Position numbers and translations under genes: made by a program. The notes under the pieces are model-generated. The model did no database searches, was not told where the DNA came from, and worked only from the letters and a program-made list of their open reading frames with translations. From positions 55,431 through 119,430 of the forward strand of contig NW_027018014.1 in assembly GCF_032854445.1 (NCBI RefSeq): 64,000 nucleotides of DNA, in the 5' to 3' direction. Positions 22,357-32,789 of the stretch are shown piece after piece (position 1 is the first letter of the stretch; the number at the start of each line of letters is the position of its first letter). This DNA comes from Liolophura sinensis. Taxonomy: Eukaryota > Mollusca > Polyplacophora > Chitonida > Chitonidae.

Positions 22357-22689
22357 TATGGAGAATGACGTATTGGGGATTTATACCTGGACGACCCTTT
22401 TTGGGAGATCTTCTAGGAGATCTCCCAGGTGGAGATGATGTATCCATCAGGTCTGCACATGAAGTTGAAGGATCAACGTCATCCAAAGATCCAAACTTAT
22501 TATAAGTTTGGATTGGGTCCCTAGTGGCCTTAGAGGGACGCTCCAGGGGGCCACTAGGTTTATTATCATTCTTCTTATTACTATTAGTTCCTTTGCTTGG
22601 CTTTTTGTTTGGAAATTTATTAGGTTCAGTTGTTTTACGTTGTGGTTCTATATTTTTGGGACCTTCGGTATTTGTTGATACAGTTTGTG

Positions 22690-23602
22690 TAGAACAAGAG
22701 CTATATTTAGGCTGGGCTGCAGGTTAAACAGAAGTGTGGGCGGATATGGTTTTGGGCTGATCGTTTCCAATTGGCCAAGTGAGTGATGTCTGCGTAGCAA
22801 CAGATGTTGTAACTCGCTTGACCACATTTGAAAACAAAGCCTGTGATGTATTGCACACTAGTGTACGTGCTTCCTGGTACAGGACGTTATTTTTAACTTT
22901 TAAAGTAACTGTTTTTCTTTTAGGAATAATGGACAGTCTTTAGAGGATGCCATATGATCTCCACTGCAATTACAACATTTAAATGTGTCATGTCAGTCGA
23001 AACCCTTATGACCGTCCTTCACGCATCCAAAACAAATCAATTTATTTATACATTGGCCTTTGCCGTGACAGAATTTTTGGCACGTAAAACACCTTGTCGG
23101 GTTGGGAATGTACAGGTCAACACGAACCCTGTACGGGCCAAAGTAAATGGATGACGGAAGTGATGTACCGTTGAATGTTAAAAAGTAAGTGTTGAGTTTA
23201 ATGGTGTTACCAGATTTTTTCGTAAAGAAACGTTTTACATTGGTAACACCCTCAGGCTTTAATTCAGCACAAATTTGTTCTTCAGACAGGTCAATCAGAT
23301 CCCGATCCCTGTCACGTATGATACCCTTGCATCTATTTAGCTATTTATGTCGCGATGCAAAAACAGGCACGTCCAAAACGGAATTCAATGATAATAAATT
23401 GAATGCCTGTTGTTTTCGAAAACATTCAATAAGGATATCGCCAGATCTTAATGGATCTAGTTTAGACGTTGGTCGTTTTTCGTTGATAAAACAATGAAAG
23501 CCGGCCAACTATCCGCTGCTTTGCCTATTTCAAGAAAATCCTCATTTTTACGTTTTTTGCAGTGCTTATTGGAGCATTGGAAAGGGTTTTTGGGGAAGAC
23601 AT
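22690..23602 (-). pseudogene. LINE copy 3 ORF1 (zinc-knuckle protein)
   Basis: The ATG at 23602 aligns with the ORF1 start of copy 2 (9096). Recognisable parts are DSWPAFIVLSTK, LRSGDILIECF, the EEQICAELKPEGVTNVKRFF segment, and knuckles CFTCQKFCHGKGQC, CFGCVKDGH and CCNCSGDHMASSKDCP. Frameshifts occur near 23460 and 23345, and a stop replaces a Cys/Asp position in knuckle two. It would coat the LINE RNA in active relatives. Confidence 0.75.
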
Positions 23603-24206
23603 TATCGATATAGTAAGAATTCACCTCACATGTCCCCCACCCGCCACGGAATGCCAACAAGGGCGAATCTACCTCTGCGGATGACCAGCAGAGAATAGAA
23701 ACAAGGAAACCAAGCAACGGATACTCTAACAGATTGAGTTATACCAAAAGGTTAAATTTAATCTACTCGATTGACCCATTAGCCACCGCCATCTACATTG
23801 ATCCCGAAGAAGAGCATTTGGGTAAATACCAACTTGACATCACAGTAAGTGAAAGAAATGACAAACGAGATCATCTATAGGGCTTGACGTGACCAATCCG
23901 ATTGATCGAACTGGGCCCATCCGACCTCCTGTCTTTCTCCAAGTAAGGGCCAAAGTGACGTGTGAGGCTAGAGGATCTCGCAAATCCAACACACCCTCAG
24001 CCACCAGGACCCTGTCCTCGGAGATTACGGGTCGCAACCCACGGCAAACAGGTCGCTTCCCAGTTGCCTCTCACGCAACCGAGAAGATGAGAGCGTATTA
24101 TATTCACCGGGCTCACACAGGAGAGCTCTAGGTTAGTCGTCTTTTATGACAAGCTTGCCTATAGGGCTGAGGTCTTATCCTTTTCACCCCGGAAACCCCA
24201 CAGGGG

Positions 24207-24216
24207 TCGCCCCTGG
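24207..24216. repeat. Target-site duplication, right copy
   Basis: TCGCCCCTGG, identical to 18498-18507. Confidence 0.85.
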
Positions 24217-25136
24217 GACGATAATGTCCTACACCAGCTCATACAGCCAGTGGGCCAAGTTCCTTCAGAACGGCATGCCAAGGCCGGAATTGTTATACCC
24301 AAACTTGCACAATGGAATGGTTCCATTCGGAAGGTGACAATTGCGGATAAGTCGAAGAAAAGAGTAGAAGAGGCGGTCAATTTCATAACGCCGGAGGATG
24401 TCGAGCAATTAGAGAGGTGTTCCATTGCAAAGGTCGCCGTTGATGTGACCCGCCGCCACGTGGGCAAAGTTAGCTCCTGGCTGTATTTAGATGTCGTCCC
24501 CAATCTGACCTTGAAGATACTGATTGCAACCGGACAACGCACAGGTGCTGTCGTCAATATGAAGGCCGCAGAATTTCAACGCATCCAAAGGAAGAGTGAG
24601 GAAAACCCTGGAGATATCGTGTTGAAGGTTACTGAGCACAAAACAGCGCACCACGGCCCGGCACACCTATCTATTCTCCGGGATCTATTCCGCCAGCTGA
24701 CAAATTATGTCACCCACCTGAGTCCTGAGAGTGATGACGACCGCCTTTTAGTTCGCGGTTAAAACGGAAAAGGATTTCCTGGGACAGAGCTCACAGTTGA
24801 GAGGGGAGGTTTTCCGCTCAATGTCGCACAGTGAGAAGACCGCGAGTTCTACGCCCTTGCATTGGGCATGGAACGGACCCACCACATTGCATCAAAAATA
24901 CGGCATGTCATCTGTGGGGGCGAGCCTTCAACATCGAGGTACCTCCACACAGAGAAATAGTTAAGAGGGGAGCATTTGGTAAGTTGAATTTAAAAAGTAA
25001 ACAAGTGCCTGGCCCAGTACGACGCCCCACCAATGTTGCCGAAGGATGAGGAAGAGTTCCCCAAAGCAAGATCCCCGTGTACCGATGAAGACGAGCCAAC
25101 GCAGGCCTGTTCCCAAGATCAGCGAACCGGTAAGAA
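24217..25136 (+). pseudogene. Tyrosine recombinase, catalytic part
   Basis: After the duplicated target site the reading frame from 18507 is restored at 24217. An alternative +1 frame reads SYTSSYSQWAKFL, which better resembles a core-binding helix, so one or two shifts are possible near 24217-24290. The catalytic half shows ATGQRTGAVVNM (box I with the first catalytic Arg) and VTEHKTAHHGPAHL (the beta-hairpin Lys). A TAA at 24760-24762 ends the main frame; downstream codons to about 25136 (EEFPKARSPCTDEDEPTQAC, then KKRPHEE) look like a former C-terminal tail. The HxxR box and nucleophilic Tyr cannot be placed with confidence. Family guess: Crypton/integrase-like. It runs directly into the left repeat array. 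Confidence 0.65.
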
Positions 25137-26905
25137 GAGACCACATGAAGAAATTCGTCCCACAAAAATATTACACAGGATAGCCTTGGTGTTTTTTGCA
25201 GACCTCTTATAATGTTTTTTGTACAACATAACGCGGGATATGCTGGCTGTCGACTGAAACTGACATATTTATCATACGATCATGCAGTATAAAGACATGC
25301 CGTGTTTTGTTCAAAGATTTTCATGGGGGAATAACTCTGGGCCGGTTGTTGACACGGCTATAGACGGCGAACACTGTATGGCTAATCGAAGCCCACCTGT
25401 TTAAACGGATTGATGTAAAAATGAATAAATTACTTATTGGAACATCACTGTTAGCGTTGTATGGCTAATCTAAGCCCACTTGCCATCATGCTCGCTAGGT
25501 CTCCAAAAAGGACTTTCTTTCTCAGTATAGCCGAACACTCACCGAAGTATAAACACATGACGTATTTCGTACTATGAATGGTTCAGTTTTCGATACTTGA
25601 GATTTACTGGTGAACTGCTTTCGCAGTGGCACAGCGAGTGCTACATAACCGTTTGCCTCCAAGTTGTCAGCTTTTTTTACCTATATGTTGCTTAACATGT
25701 TTCTGTGGTCATATTCTCTGGATTTGGTGCCTTTTCTGTGTAAATTTGAATAAAACAATTATCTTTGGACATCATAAATGGCGCTGTAGGGCTCTTCTAA
25801 GCCCACTTGCCATCATCCTCGCTAGGTCTACACCCACGGCCATTTGCTGCTGCACATACATGAAAAAGTATGACTATCGATACCAGTAGATAATTGTGTG
25901 ACATGATAAGCTGTTCTATAAGACAATCCAGAAGCTAGAGCGACGCGAAAAAAATTTGTTTGTTCTATTTTTGATTACTACACAGGACAATGCCTGTTGT
26001 CAAATCGATGTCAGCGATAGTGTATTCGTTGGATTTGTGTGATTTTCAGCCACCCAGATAGCCTTGGTGTTTTTTTGCGGAACTGATTGATGTAAAAGTG
26101 AATAAATTAATTATTGGGACATCACTGTTAGCGTTGTATGGCTAATCTAAGCCCACTTGCCATCATGCCCGCTATTCGCTTCTGCACATACATGAAAAGG
26201 TATGACTGCCGATATCAACAGACAATTGTGTGACGTGATAAGCCATTCTCTAAGACAATCAAGAATCAGTCTTACATAACCGTATGCTTCCAAGTTATAA
26301 CCTTCATTTTTTTTTACCTACATGTTGCCTAACACGTTTCTGTGGTCATATTCTCTGGATTTGGTGTCTTTGTTATGTAAAATTGAATAAAACAATAATC
26401 ATTGGATATCATAGATGGCGATGCCCACTTCATAATGCTTGCGAAGTCATCTCCCGCCGCTATTCGCTTCTGCACATACATAAAAAGGTATGACTGCCGA
26501 TACCAACAGATAATTATGTGACATGATAAGCTATTCTATAAGACAATCCAGAAGCTAGAGACCACATGAAGAAGTTTGTCCCGCAAAAATATTACACACA
26601 GCCATGCCTGTTGTCAAATCGATGTCAGCGATAGTGTATTCGTTGGATTTTGTGTCTATTTCAGCCACCCAGATAGCCTAGGTGGTTTTTGCAGAATTCA
26701 TGTGATGTTTTTTGTACAACATAACGCTAGACATGCAGGCCGTCGATTAAAACTGACATATTTATCATACGAGCATGCAGTGTAAACTTGCAGACAGGGT
26801 GGGTAAAGAAATTCGTCTCGCAAATAAAAAGAAAAAAATACATAGGACAATGCCTGTTGTCAAATCGATGTCAGTGATGGTAGATTGGATTTGTGTCATT
26901 TTCAG
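25137..26905 (+). repeat. Left complex repeat array
   Basis: Several partial copies of a 600-700-bp unit are present. Recurring blocks are GACCACATGAAGAA(A/G), TGCCTGTTGTCAAATCGATG, CACCCAGATAGCC, TTTTTTGTACAACATAACGC, GCCCACTTGCCATCATG, TTCGCTTCTGCACATACAT and CTTCCAAGTTATAA. The same blocks in the same outward-to-inward order, on the opposite strand, form the array at 33360-35745. No coding capacity is supported; the frames at 25626 and 26284 are repeat shadows. The inner edge coincides with a splice acceptor at 26905. Confidence 0.85.
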
Positions 26906-26945
26906 TCGCAAAAAGAAACGAGAAGAACAGGCTTCACTTGTTGAG
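26906..26945 (+). CDS. Candidate bZIP basic-region mini-exon
   Basis: An acceptor (TGTCATTTTCAG, AG at 26904-26905) precedes 40 nt that end at GAG|GTACGG. In the phase that joins the next exon in frame, it encodes RKKKREEQASLVE, preceded by a split codon whose last base is T, which would allow Cys as in the CRxKK motif of bZIP basic regions. The exon begins exactly where similarity to the repeat array ends. If joined to 27473 the spacing to the first zipper leucine would be three residues shorter than in ATF3/Fos-type proteins, so either nine bases are missing or the join differs. Confidence 0.4.
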
Positions 26946-26998
26946 GTACGGCGAAAGCCCAAAGTTTTCCAGTTTATGTGACAAAGATAAAATCTCCA

Positions 26999-27180
26999 CT
27001 GATTTGATTTAATTGATTGGTGTTTTACGTGATATTCTCAGCAATATTTCACTTATATGACAGCTGCCAGCATTATGGTGGAATGAATCCGGAGAGAACA
27101 CCTAGGGAAAACCCACAACAATCTGCAGGTTGCTGACAGACTTCCCACGTACGGTTGGATAGGACGCCAGCTTGAAATCT
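26999..27180 (-). mobile_element. tRNA-derived SINE, 5' truncated copy
   Basis: The SINE tail is on the minus strand (TTGATTGGTGTTTTACG, ATATTTCACTTAT, CCAGCATTATGGTGG on the plus strand), followed by the CTTCCCACGTACGG block. The tRNA head is missing. Confidence 0.75.
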
Positions 27181-27472
27181 GTGTTGAAGTATAACGGAAT
27201 GTATTATCATCTGGTTGTAGGATTTGTCTACATTATTTCAGACTATATAATTTCTCAGACTAAAATGCCGGCGATAGTTAACGTTTATTTTGTGCTGAAA
27301 CTTTTATCTCATTTTAAACGTTATACCTGAAGATGGGCATTAACATTAGCCCGTTGTTTATCTGAGGCTTGCTTTCTTTTGTGTGGTAATTTCACCGCTA
27401 AACTATATCTAAAAAAGCGCATAATTGAGGTTTTTAATAGTTTTACTTGTTAAATTTCTGCATCACTGCCAG

Positions 27473-27736
27473 ATGTTAGAGGCTCGCAATTCTGAACTGC
27501 AACAACAACTTGAACAAATGGAGCAAGAAAAGAGCACTATCCTACAGGCGCTGGCTGAGCTCAGGGGGCTGCAGCTTGACGTAGGCGGAGCGTTCTGGTC
27601 AGAACTGATGGGCGGAGCGAGCAATGAACGTGGCAACGTGGGCGGTGCGATGGATCTGGACGTCCGGCTTAAGCCGTTGACTGACACGGGCTTGTTGTGG
27701 CACGGCGGTGTCTCCATGAATGACAGACCATGTTGA
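27473..27736 (+). CDS. Candidate bZIP terminal exon (leucine zipper)
   Basis: The exon follows an acceptor with a pyrimidine-rich tract (CTGCATCACTGCCAG, AG at 27471-27472) and ends at TGA 27734-27736, with AATAAA at 27825. Residues 1-30 form five perfect heptads (L2, L9, M16, I23, L30) with Asn at an a position, and the order LExxNxEL..QLExM..EK resembles ATF3/JDP2/Fos zippers. The remaining 57 residues are Gly-rich and unrecognised. The family makes dimeric DNA-binding transcription factors in the nucleus. The frame is intact. Only the short upstream exon at 26906-26945 is a candidate partner in the window. Confidence 0.5.
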   Translation: MLEARNSELQQQLEQMEQEKSTILQALAELRGLQLDVGGAFWSELMGGASNERGNVGGAMDLDVRLKPLTDTGLLWHGGVSMNDRPC

Positions 27737-27824
27737 CTTGTACAGAATGTACCAGGGAGACGTCATTCCCATGATAAAAGTCGGCGTAAAGTCACTCTGT
27801 TGGACTGTGGCTGAAACAGCACTG

Positions 27825-27830
27825 AATAAA
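27825..27830 (+). terminator. Polyadenylation signal AATAAA
   Basis: The canonical hexamer lies 89 bp after the stop of the candidate bZIP exon. Confidence 0.4.
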
Positions 27831-28157
27831 GATAGTCCATGGAGCAGTTTGAATCAGGCATTTCAGTGTTGAACAACGCAGCCGTTTCTAACGATCAATA
27901 GGTTTTGTGCATAGAAAACAGGCGTTTTACATACGCCTTGGTTACGGATACAGTTTGCCTTGTTACAGGGTATGTTATAGGGATTTCCAGTGTAATTGTT
28001 ACCAGGAAATACTCAGGAATTCCCGATGAGGTTATAAAAAACCTATACAGGTGTACATTAAATGTGCTGTAAAAATCGTAAACAGGATGCCTTTGAAAAA
28101 GTCCAGATAGCGAAAAACATCATTTTACCAAAGGTTTTGCACTGTTTTGTTCAAACC

Positions 28158-28210
28158 CAGGGCTCATACACTTACTCTCCAAAAAAATTCCAGGAGTTTT
28201 CCAGGTCAGG
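28158..28210 (+). repeat. Candidate hAT terminal repeat
   Basis: CAGGGCTCATACACTTACTC begins with the CAGGG typical of hAT ends and continues with AAAATTCCAGGAGTTTTCC. It lies at the 3' side of the transposase pseudogene. The opposite end was not found. Confidence 0.45.
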
Positions 28211-28326
28211 TCATATCAATTTCCAAGAGTTACAGCACAAAACACGTTATAAGAATAAACCTTAATTCACTGTCACTGTTCAGTTTTATTATACATTATA
28301 AAAACCACACATTTATTTTTTCAGTT

Positions 28327-30022
28327 CTAGGACCTTTTGTCAAGTTTTAATGCAAGAGAGGCCAGCTGTTCGTTTTTATCATTTGCTGTTCTTCGAAGGC
28401 TATTCGACTTTGTAATAAATGTGATATTCCCAGTTGTTTCTGCCTTTTCTGCATACTCATCGGCCGATTTAAACAGAGCCTCTACATCAATCTCCAAGCG
28501 CTTTCTCTTCTTTATCAGATCTTCAATTTCATCAAGCAAACCTTTCCTTTTACGAGAGGATTCAATGTTCTGTTTTTGTCTTCTCTGGTCTTCGAGATGA
28601 GCCATCTCATCTCTGCCGAGGTGATGCTGTTGAAAGTAGCAGTGGCTTGGACATTTTCACATTATCTATGCCACCTACACTTTCAATATGGTCACAGATA
28701 AGCCGCTGAGCAACAACCAAATCCTCAAGAAGATTCTCCACCTCAATTTGGCGGTTTACAGAAAATCCCCTTTCCACTGACGCTTGACCGTGTGATAACA
28801 GCAGTAGATGTTTCACTACCCTCCATAAGCTACTGAAATGTTCATTAGAAGCCAATGTCTCATAGAACAGCACATCAACCCTGCACTTGTCGTCATATGG
28901 GTTGAAGTCATTAAAGGTAGGCTTGTTGGCAACCACAGTAGTATCAATGAATTCTTCTAATTTACGCAGTATGCCATCACAGGCGGATGAGCCGCCCACA
29001 ACTCTACCTGCATCCACCATTGATGCTAAAACTTTCTTCATTTTAACCAGACAATTAGACTTCGACGACACAAGCTTTCTTGGATCAAGGCAGGACATGG
29101 CACTTGTAAGGGAGTACTTCAAAGGGCATTTCTCCATTCATTTGGCTGAAATTTTTATCAAAAAATCTCTACATTCTATTTTGACTTCCATTTTCTGTCG
29201 GTCACTTAAGACACCAGCTCGTGTTTTTAATCTTGTTAGCTCCTGGTCACTTGCAAAGCGCAGGTCAACTTTTTCATGCGATACATAGATTTTTTTTATC
29301 ATAAACATCTAACTTCATGATTAATGACGTTTGTTTGACAACCTGTGGTTTTACAAATCGCTTCAGAAGCCCTGTTAAGAGTCTGCTTAAATCCTCTGAA
29401 ATGAAAGGCATCATTGGTCTGTCTGTCTGGTATATTTTCAGGAATGGTGATAGTTGCTCAGCTATTGACTGGAAGGCAAGCATCTTTACAACAATAAGAG
29501 GATCTTTAGTGCACGATACAATGATGTTGTATGAAGTTGTTTCAGGCTTTGGTATGCCCTTTTTCGTCACCTTGCTAACATACAGCTTTACACTGGGCCA
29601 GATCTGTATAGCTCTTTGTATCACCGGTACATTTTCAACCCACCTATGACTACAAAATTTCAGTGGAAATAAGTCTGTGCCTGTGGCTGTGACATAATCC
29701 TGTCTTCTTGCAGGAGTGTCTTTAAAGAGCTGATAAAGGCTTTTAGGCAAGTTTTGAACAGGCCATCCAGATGCTACGGAACCATACTTAAAAGCACCAT
29801 GAACAATGTGTAAACCACAGCTTCCCAAATTCAACAATAACTTGTCTACAGTTGTAGAAACCTTCTCTTGCATGAGTTTGTAGAACTTCCATTTCACACT
29901 GGGGCCATCCATTGACAGCTGTACCATATGTCTTAAGTTCAATCCATCTGTGCAAGTCTCGAAGTGGTCAATCATATCTTCGGCAGTTGCGTAAAAGAGG
30001 AGCTGTAGTAATGTGTTTGTAC
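28327..30022 (-). pseudogene. hAT-like transposase pseudogene
   Basis: Read on the minus strand, an apparent acceptor near 30022 opens a frame with DHFETCTDGLNL, HMVQLSMDGPSVKWKF and FCSHRWVENVPV, which resembles the catalytic half of a transposase-like protein. After a frameshift near 29285, an in-frame TGA at about 29140 and another frameshift near 28606, the C-terminus continues with LLLSHGQASVERGFSVN (the hAT dimerisation-type ERxFS box), then RKRKGLLDEIEDLIKKRKR, a coiled coil. The family cuts and pastes DNA with 8-bp duplications. The combination of a SHGQASVERGFSVN box and a lysine-rich coiled tail is common in unnamed animal hAT-like proteins. Three lesions make it dead. Confidence 0.65.
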
Positions 30023-31204
30023 CGGCAAAATTTTTTTGAGATTATATTGTACTATTGCTTAAGTTATATGATAGAATAGAATTTATTTATTTGTTTCCTT
30101 GGAGTTTTGTGCCATACTTAAGATTATTCAGTTATATTTTAATGGTGGCGTGCATTGTTAGAACAGTATATTTGTTTATTCCGCTGTAATATGTTGCCAC
30201 GAAAAAGCCTCCAAAATTAGAAGTGACTGACGCTTTGTTTCTTCATATCCTTCATCATTGGAGATTTTGGAACGATGTGCCTACTAAGCTATTCAACATA
30301 TGCCAAACAATTATATTGTTTGTACGCCCAATCCTAATGTAGCACCGTTTTTAACTTGACATTTTCATGTAACGCACCTTTAATCATTTGGAATGTCATT
30401 TCTTTTGTTGATTGTTTTATAATCGTACTGTAATCATGCTGCTTCATTGTTGATGTGCACTTTGTTTATGAATATCACATTATGATGAACTCACATTTTG
30501 TTTTATGTATGTGTATTCTATCCTTAAGTTGTTTGTTAGTTTTGAATGCGCTGTTTCATTAAAATTAATGTCCATGTTTTATTATGATTCGTGAAAATTG
30601 AAAAGCCGGAAAATACGTGAAAAACCGATGTACATATAACCAAATCAAGAGTAAAAGTAGACGAAGAATTAACGTAAGCTGGTACACGGATGTGTCTTAT
30701 GTTACAACAGTCTGATGCTCAGATTGCTGATGTGAGTGTCTTTCGTGTGAATGAAAATGTTGTTTGTTTCATCATGCATGTATATATGTATAAACACCAT
30801 TCCCGTTTCCAAATGTCATCTTTATGTTGATTTTTTATTTGTTAAACTGTTACAAATTTTACAAAGTGCTGTTTATAGAAGCTGTTATATTTGAACGCAT
30901 GCATGACTGTCCATGTTTCTAAGACTCTGGCCGTCTGTATACTGTTGTCTGAATGTCCATGTTTATAATTAATATAAGTGTCTATAAGTAATAAACTGGT
31001 ATAATTTGGATTATGTTTATTTCTTGTTTTTCTTTTGACTTCAGCGTTATTTATCTGGGAGCTTCTGTGCATCCTCAGTATTACCCTACTTCCACATTGG
31101 GGTCTCTGGTCACCGGTTGTGTCATATATCCTAACGGAACCAGAGAAATTCCACTGCACGTGGCAAGTTCATGTCCACAAGTATATTATATATACCGGGT
31201 TCCT
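30023..31204. other. AT-rich gene-free stretch
   Basis: No coding signal, tandem repeat or inverted repeat was recognised. It may hold the missing end of the hAT element. Confidence 0.4.
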
Positions 31205-31380
31205 CGCTGGCTCAAATGTATAAAGTGCTGGATAGCTGCGTCTATCAGGTCCTTGACCAACGAGGTTGCGTGTTCGAATCCAGCTCTGTGGTGTACTAAA
31301 AGCAGGCATTCCGGTCACCACCACCTATTAGCGTAGGGAAAACTATGCCGGCACAGCGTTAAACATTTATGAAACAAAAT
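31205..31380 (+). mobile_element. tRNA-like SINE
   Basis: CTGGATAGCTGCGTCTATC and GGTTGCGTGTTCGAATCC resemble pol III boxes A and B at tRNA spacing, followed by a tRNA-unrelated body. This is more likely a SINE than a functional tRNA because the 5' acceptor arm does not pair. Confidence 0.4.
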
Positions 31381-31559
31381 AATATATATTATGTATGAAT
31401 GGGCGGGCACATTGTCTTTCTGGTATTTTGTCCGCACTATTTCTGCATAAGGATGTCTCCCACGTAATTACACGTAGCAGCGTGGATAATTTTTCAGTGC
31501 TTTACTATACATCAGTTGTATAGTTAGTGGGCTATTCTCTTTAGCTCTGTTAGTGTACA

Positions 31560-31910
31560 CAGAGTGCTGGATTTGGGAGCAGCAAATACAAGTTCTTACC
31601 GCCACTCTCTTCTTACCACCACAGTCAACTTTTCAGCTACAACGTGTCTGGGTGAGAATCGGTTCGATCTCATCACAATGGCGAATTCACTAATTGCGCC
31701 AACCCAAGCCATGGATACATGCAGGGAAATGCTGCTGGGAAAAGACCATCTCCGTTCTGTACATACATGAATGAAGGGCTAAATAGGGGCAGCCCATATA
31801 AATCCGCTCCTCCCACTGTAATGCTACATGGCCACCGCTGTATAAGCGAAATATTATTGAGTAAAATACAAATCAAAGAAATTAATAAAATAAATGTAAA
31901 ACCGCTAACA
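31560..31910 (+). mobile_element. Diverged SINE copy
   Basis: The core TGTATAAGCGAAATATTATTGAGTA matches the ATAAGTGAAATATTCTTGAGTA tail of the window's main SINE. The head region is highly diverged. Confidence 0.45.
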
Positions 31911-31994
31911 AACTATATAGCGGGGGCGAAATTCGAATACATAACTTTATTGTAGACAGGCCTGTGTAACATTAAGCTGATTTGTTTTTTCATT

Positions 31995-32110
31995 CTACAT
32001 TTCTCCACATCAGGCTGACTTGTTTTATTTTATCATTTCTCCACATCAGGCTGACTTGTTGTTTTATTCTATCATTTCTCCACATCAGGCTGTCCTTGGT
32101 GTAGCTGAAA
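31995..32110 (-). repeat. Three-copy tandem repeat at the end of the PolB fragment
   Basis: ATTTCTCCACATCAGGCTG recurs three times with a 40-45-bp period. The innermost copy is part of the polymerase frame (SLMWRN on the minus strand), so the tandem copies arose from coding sequence at the breakpoint. Confidence 0.75.
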
Positions 32111-32640
32111 TGCCGATTGTACAGGTTTAACCGCATGGTGGGTGGAGTATAGCGCTCTGCACTGCGATCGATGAGTTGCGCCGAGTACGACTTGTCCATG
32201 GGGACGAGCTGGTACACTTGGATGTTCACGTTAAACAGGCTTTCAGCCGTGTCCAGCGCACGGAGAGGTACCCCGCGGAAATGCCTCGGCTCCATCTCCG
32301 CCGCCTCCACATACATGCTGTGGTAAAGGCGAGCCTGGTGTTCGCAGTTTTTGGGGTCGGCCTGGTCCAGATGGACGGTCAGGCATCTAAACAAGCATAA
32401 ATAGTTCCTGTAAGGTCCATAGTCCCGGTTGTTGGTGCTTGGGTAATAATACCTCACCTGGCTCATCTCCTTGTGGCGCAGGATATACCCGAAGCTATAG
32501 TTGACGGTGAAGGCGGTCGGCTGGTCCCCATTAATCGCGTCCAGATAGGTGGGGATAGCTCCAAGAACGCTAAACCGGTAATTGTAACAGTCTCGTACCG
32601 GCTTGTCGCGATGAAAATAGGTCCGAATCGATCGCCAATG
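32091..32640 (-). pseudogene. Polinton-type DNA polymerase B, N-terminal fragment
   Basis: The minus-strand frame is open from just after a TAG at 32641-32643 to about 32091, and on through the tandem copies to 31990. It shows VNYSFGYILRH, RYYYPSTNN, LCLFRCLTVHL and RLNLYNRHFSYTKD, the pattern of the N-terminal region of protein-primed Polinton (Maverick) family B polymerases. Exonuclease and polymerase motifs (DxxSLYP, DTD) are absent, so only the N-terminal part survives. It lies 29 kb from the virion gene block at 471-3669 and inside the interval bounded by the two inverted arrays. No lesion occurs within the surviving 180 codons. Confidence 0.6.
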
Positions 32641-32789
32641 CTACCGATACACCTCCCGCAAATCACTCACTTTTCTTTGAACGACTCCTCCCCCTCTAGA
32701 CTTGCTCCACTCGAGCTGGCTTTGTTTGCGGTGGTGGTGGTGCTGGGAAAGGCGAGTCTCTGTAACACAGAAGCGTGTCGAATAATAGC

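Larger units (their letters stand above)
18508..24206 (-). mobile_element. Near full-length I/Nimb-like LINE copy 3
   Basis: The 5.7-kb element is read on the minus strand: 5' UTR from 24206, ORF1 about 23602-22690, ORF2 22356 to about 18800, then a 3' UTR ending in (ATTC)n-type tetranucleotides next to 18508. A perfect 10-bp target duplication flanks it. It has the longest 5' end of the three copies, including the GACGACTAACCTAGAG...GGGTGAAAAGGATAAGAC region absent from copy 2. Despite the clean ends, both ORFs carry lesions. Confidence 0.9.

Noticed and set aside
23760-23845. Plus-strand peptide resembling a cadherin strand followed by GTAAGT
   Set aside because: It lies inside the LINE 5' UTR between blocks shared with copy 2; the peptide is short and has no acceptor.
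25137-26905. CRISPR-like or origin array
   Set aside because: Units are long, partial and of varied order, without uniform repeats and spacers; the DNA is animal.
31205-31275. tRNA gene
   Set aside because: Box A and B-like motifs are present but the acceptor arm does not pair, and a SINE body follows.
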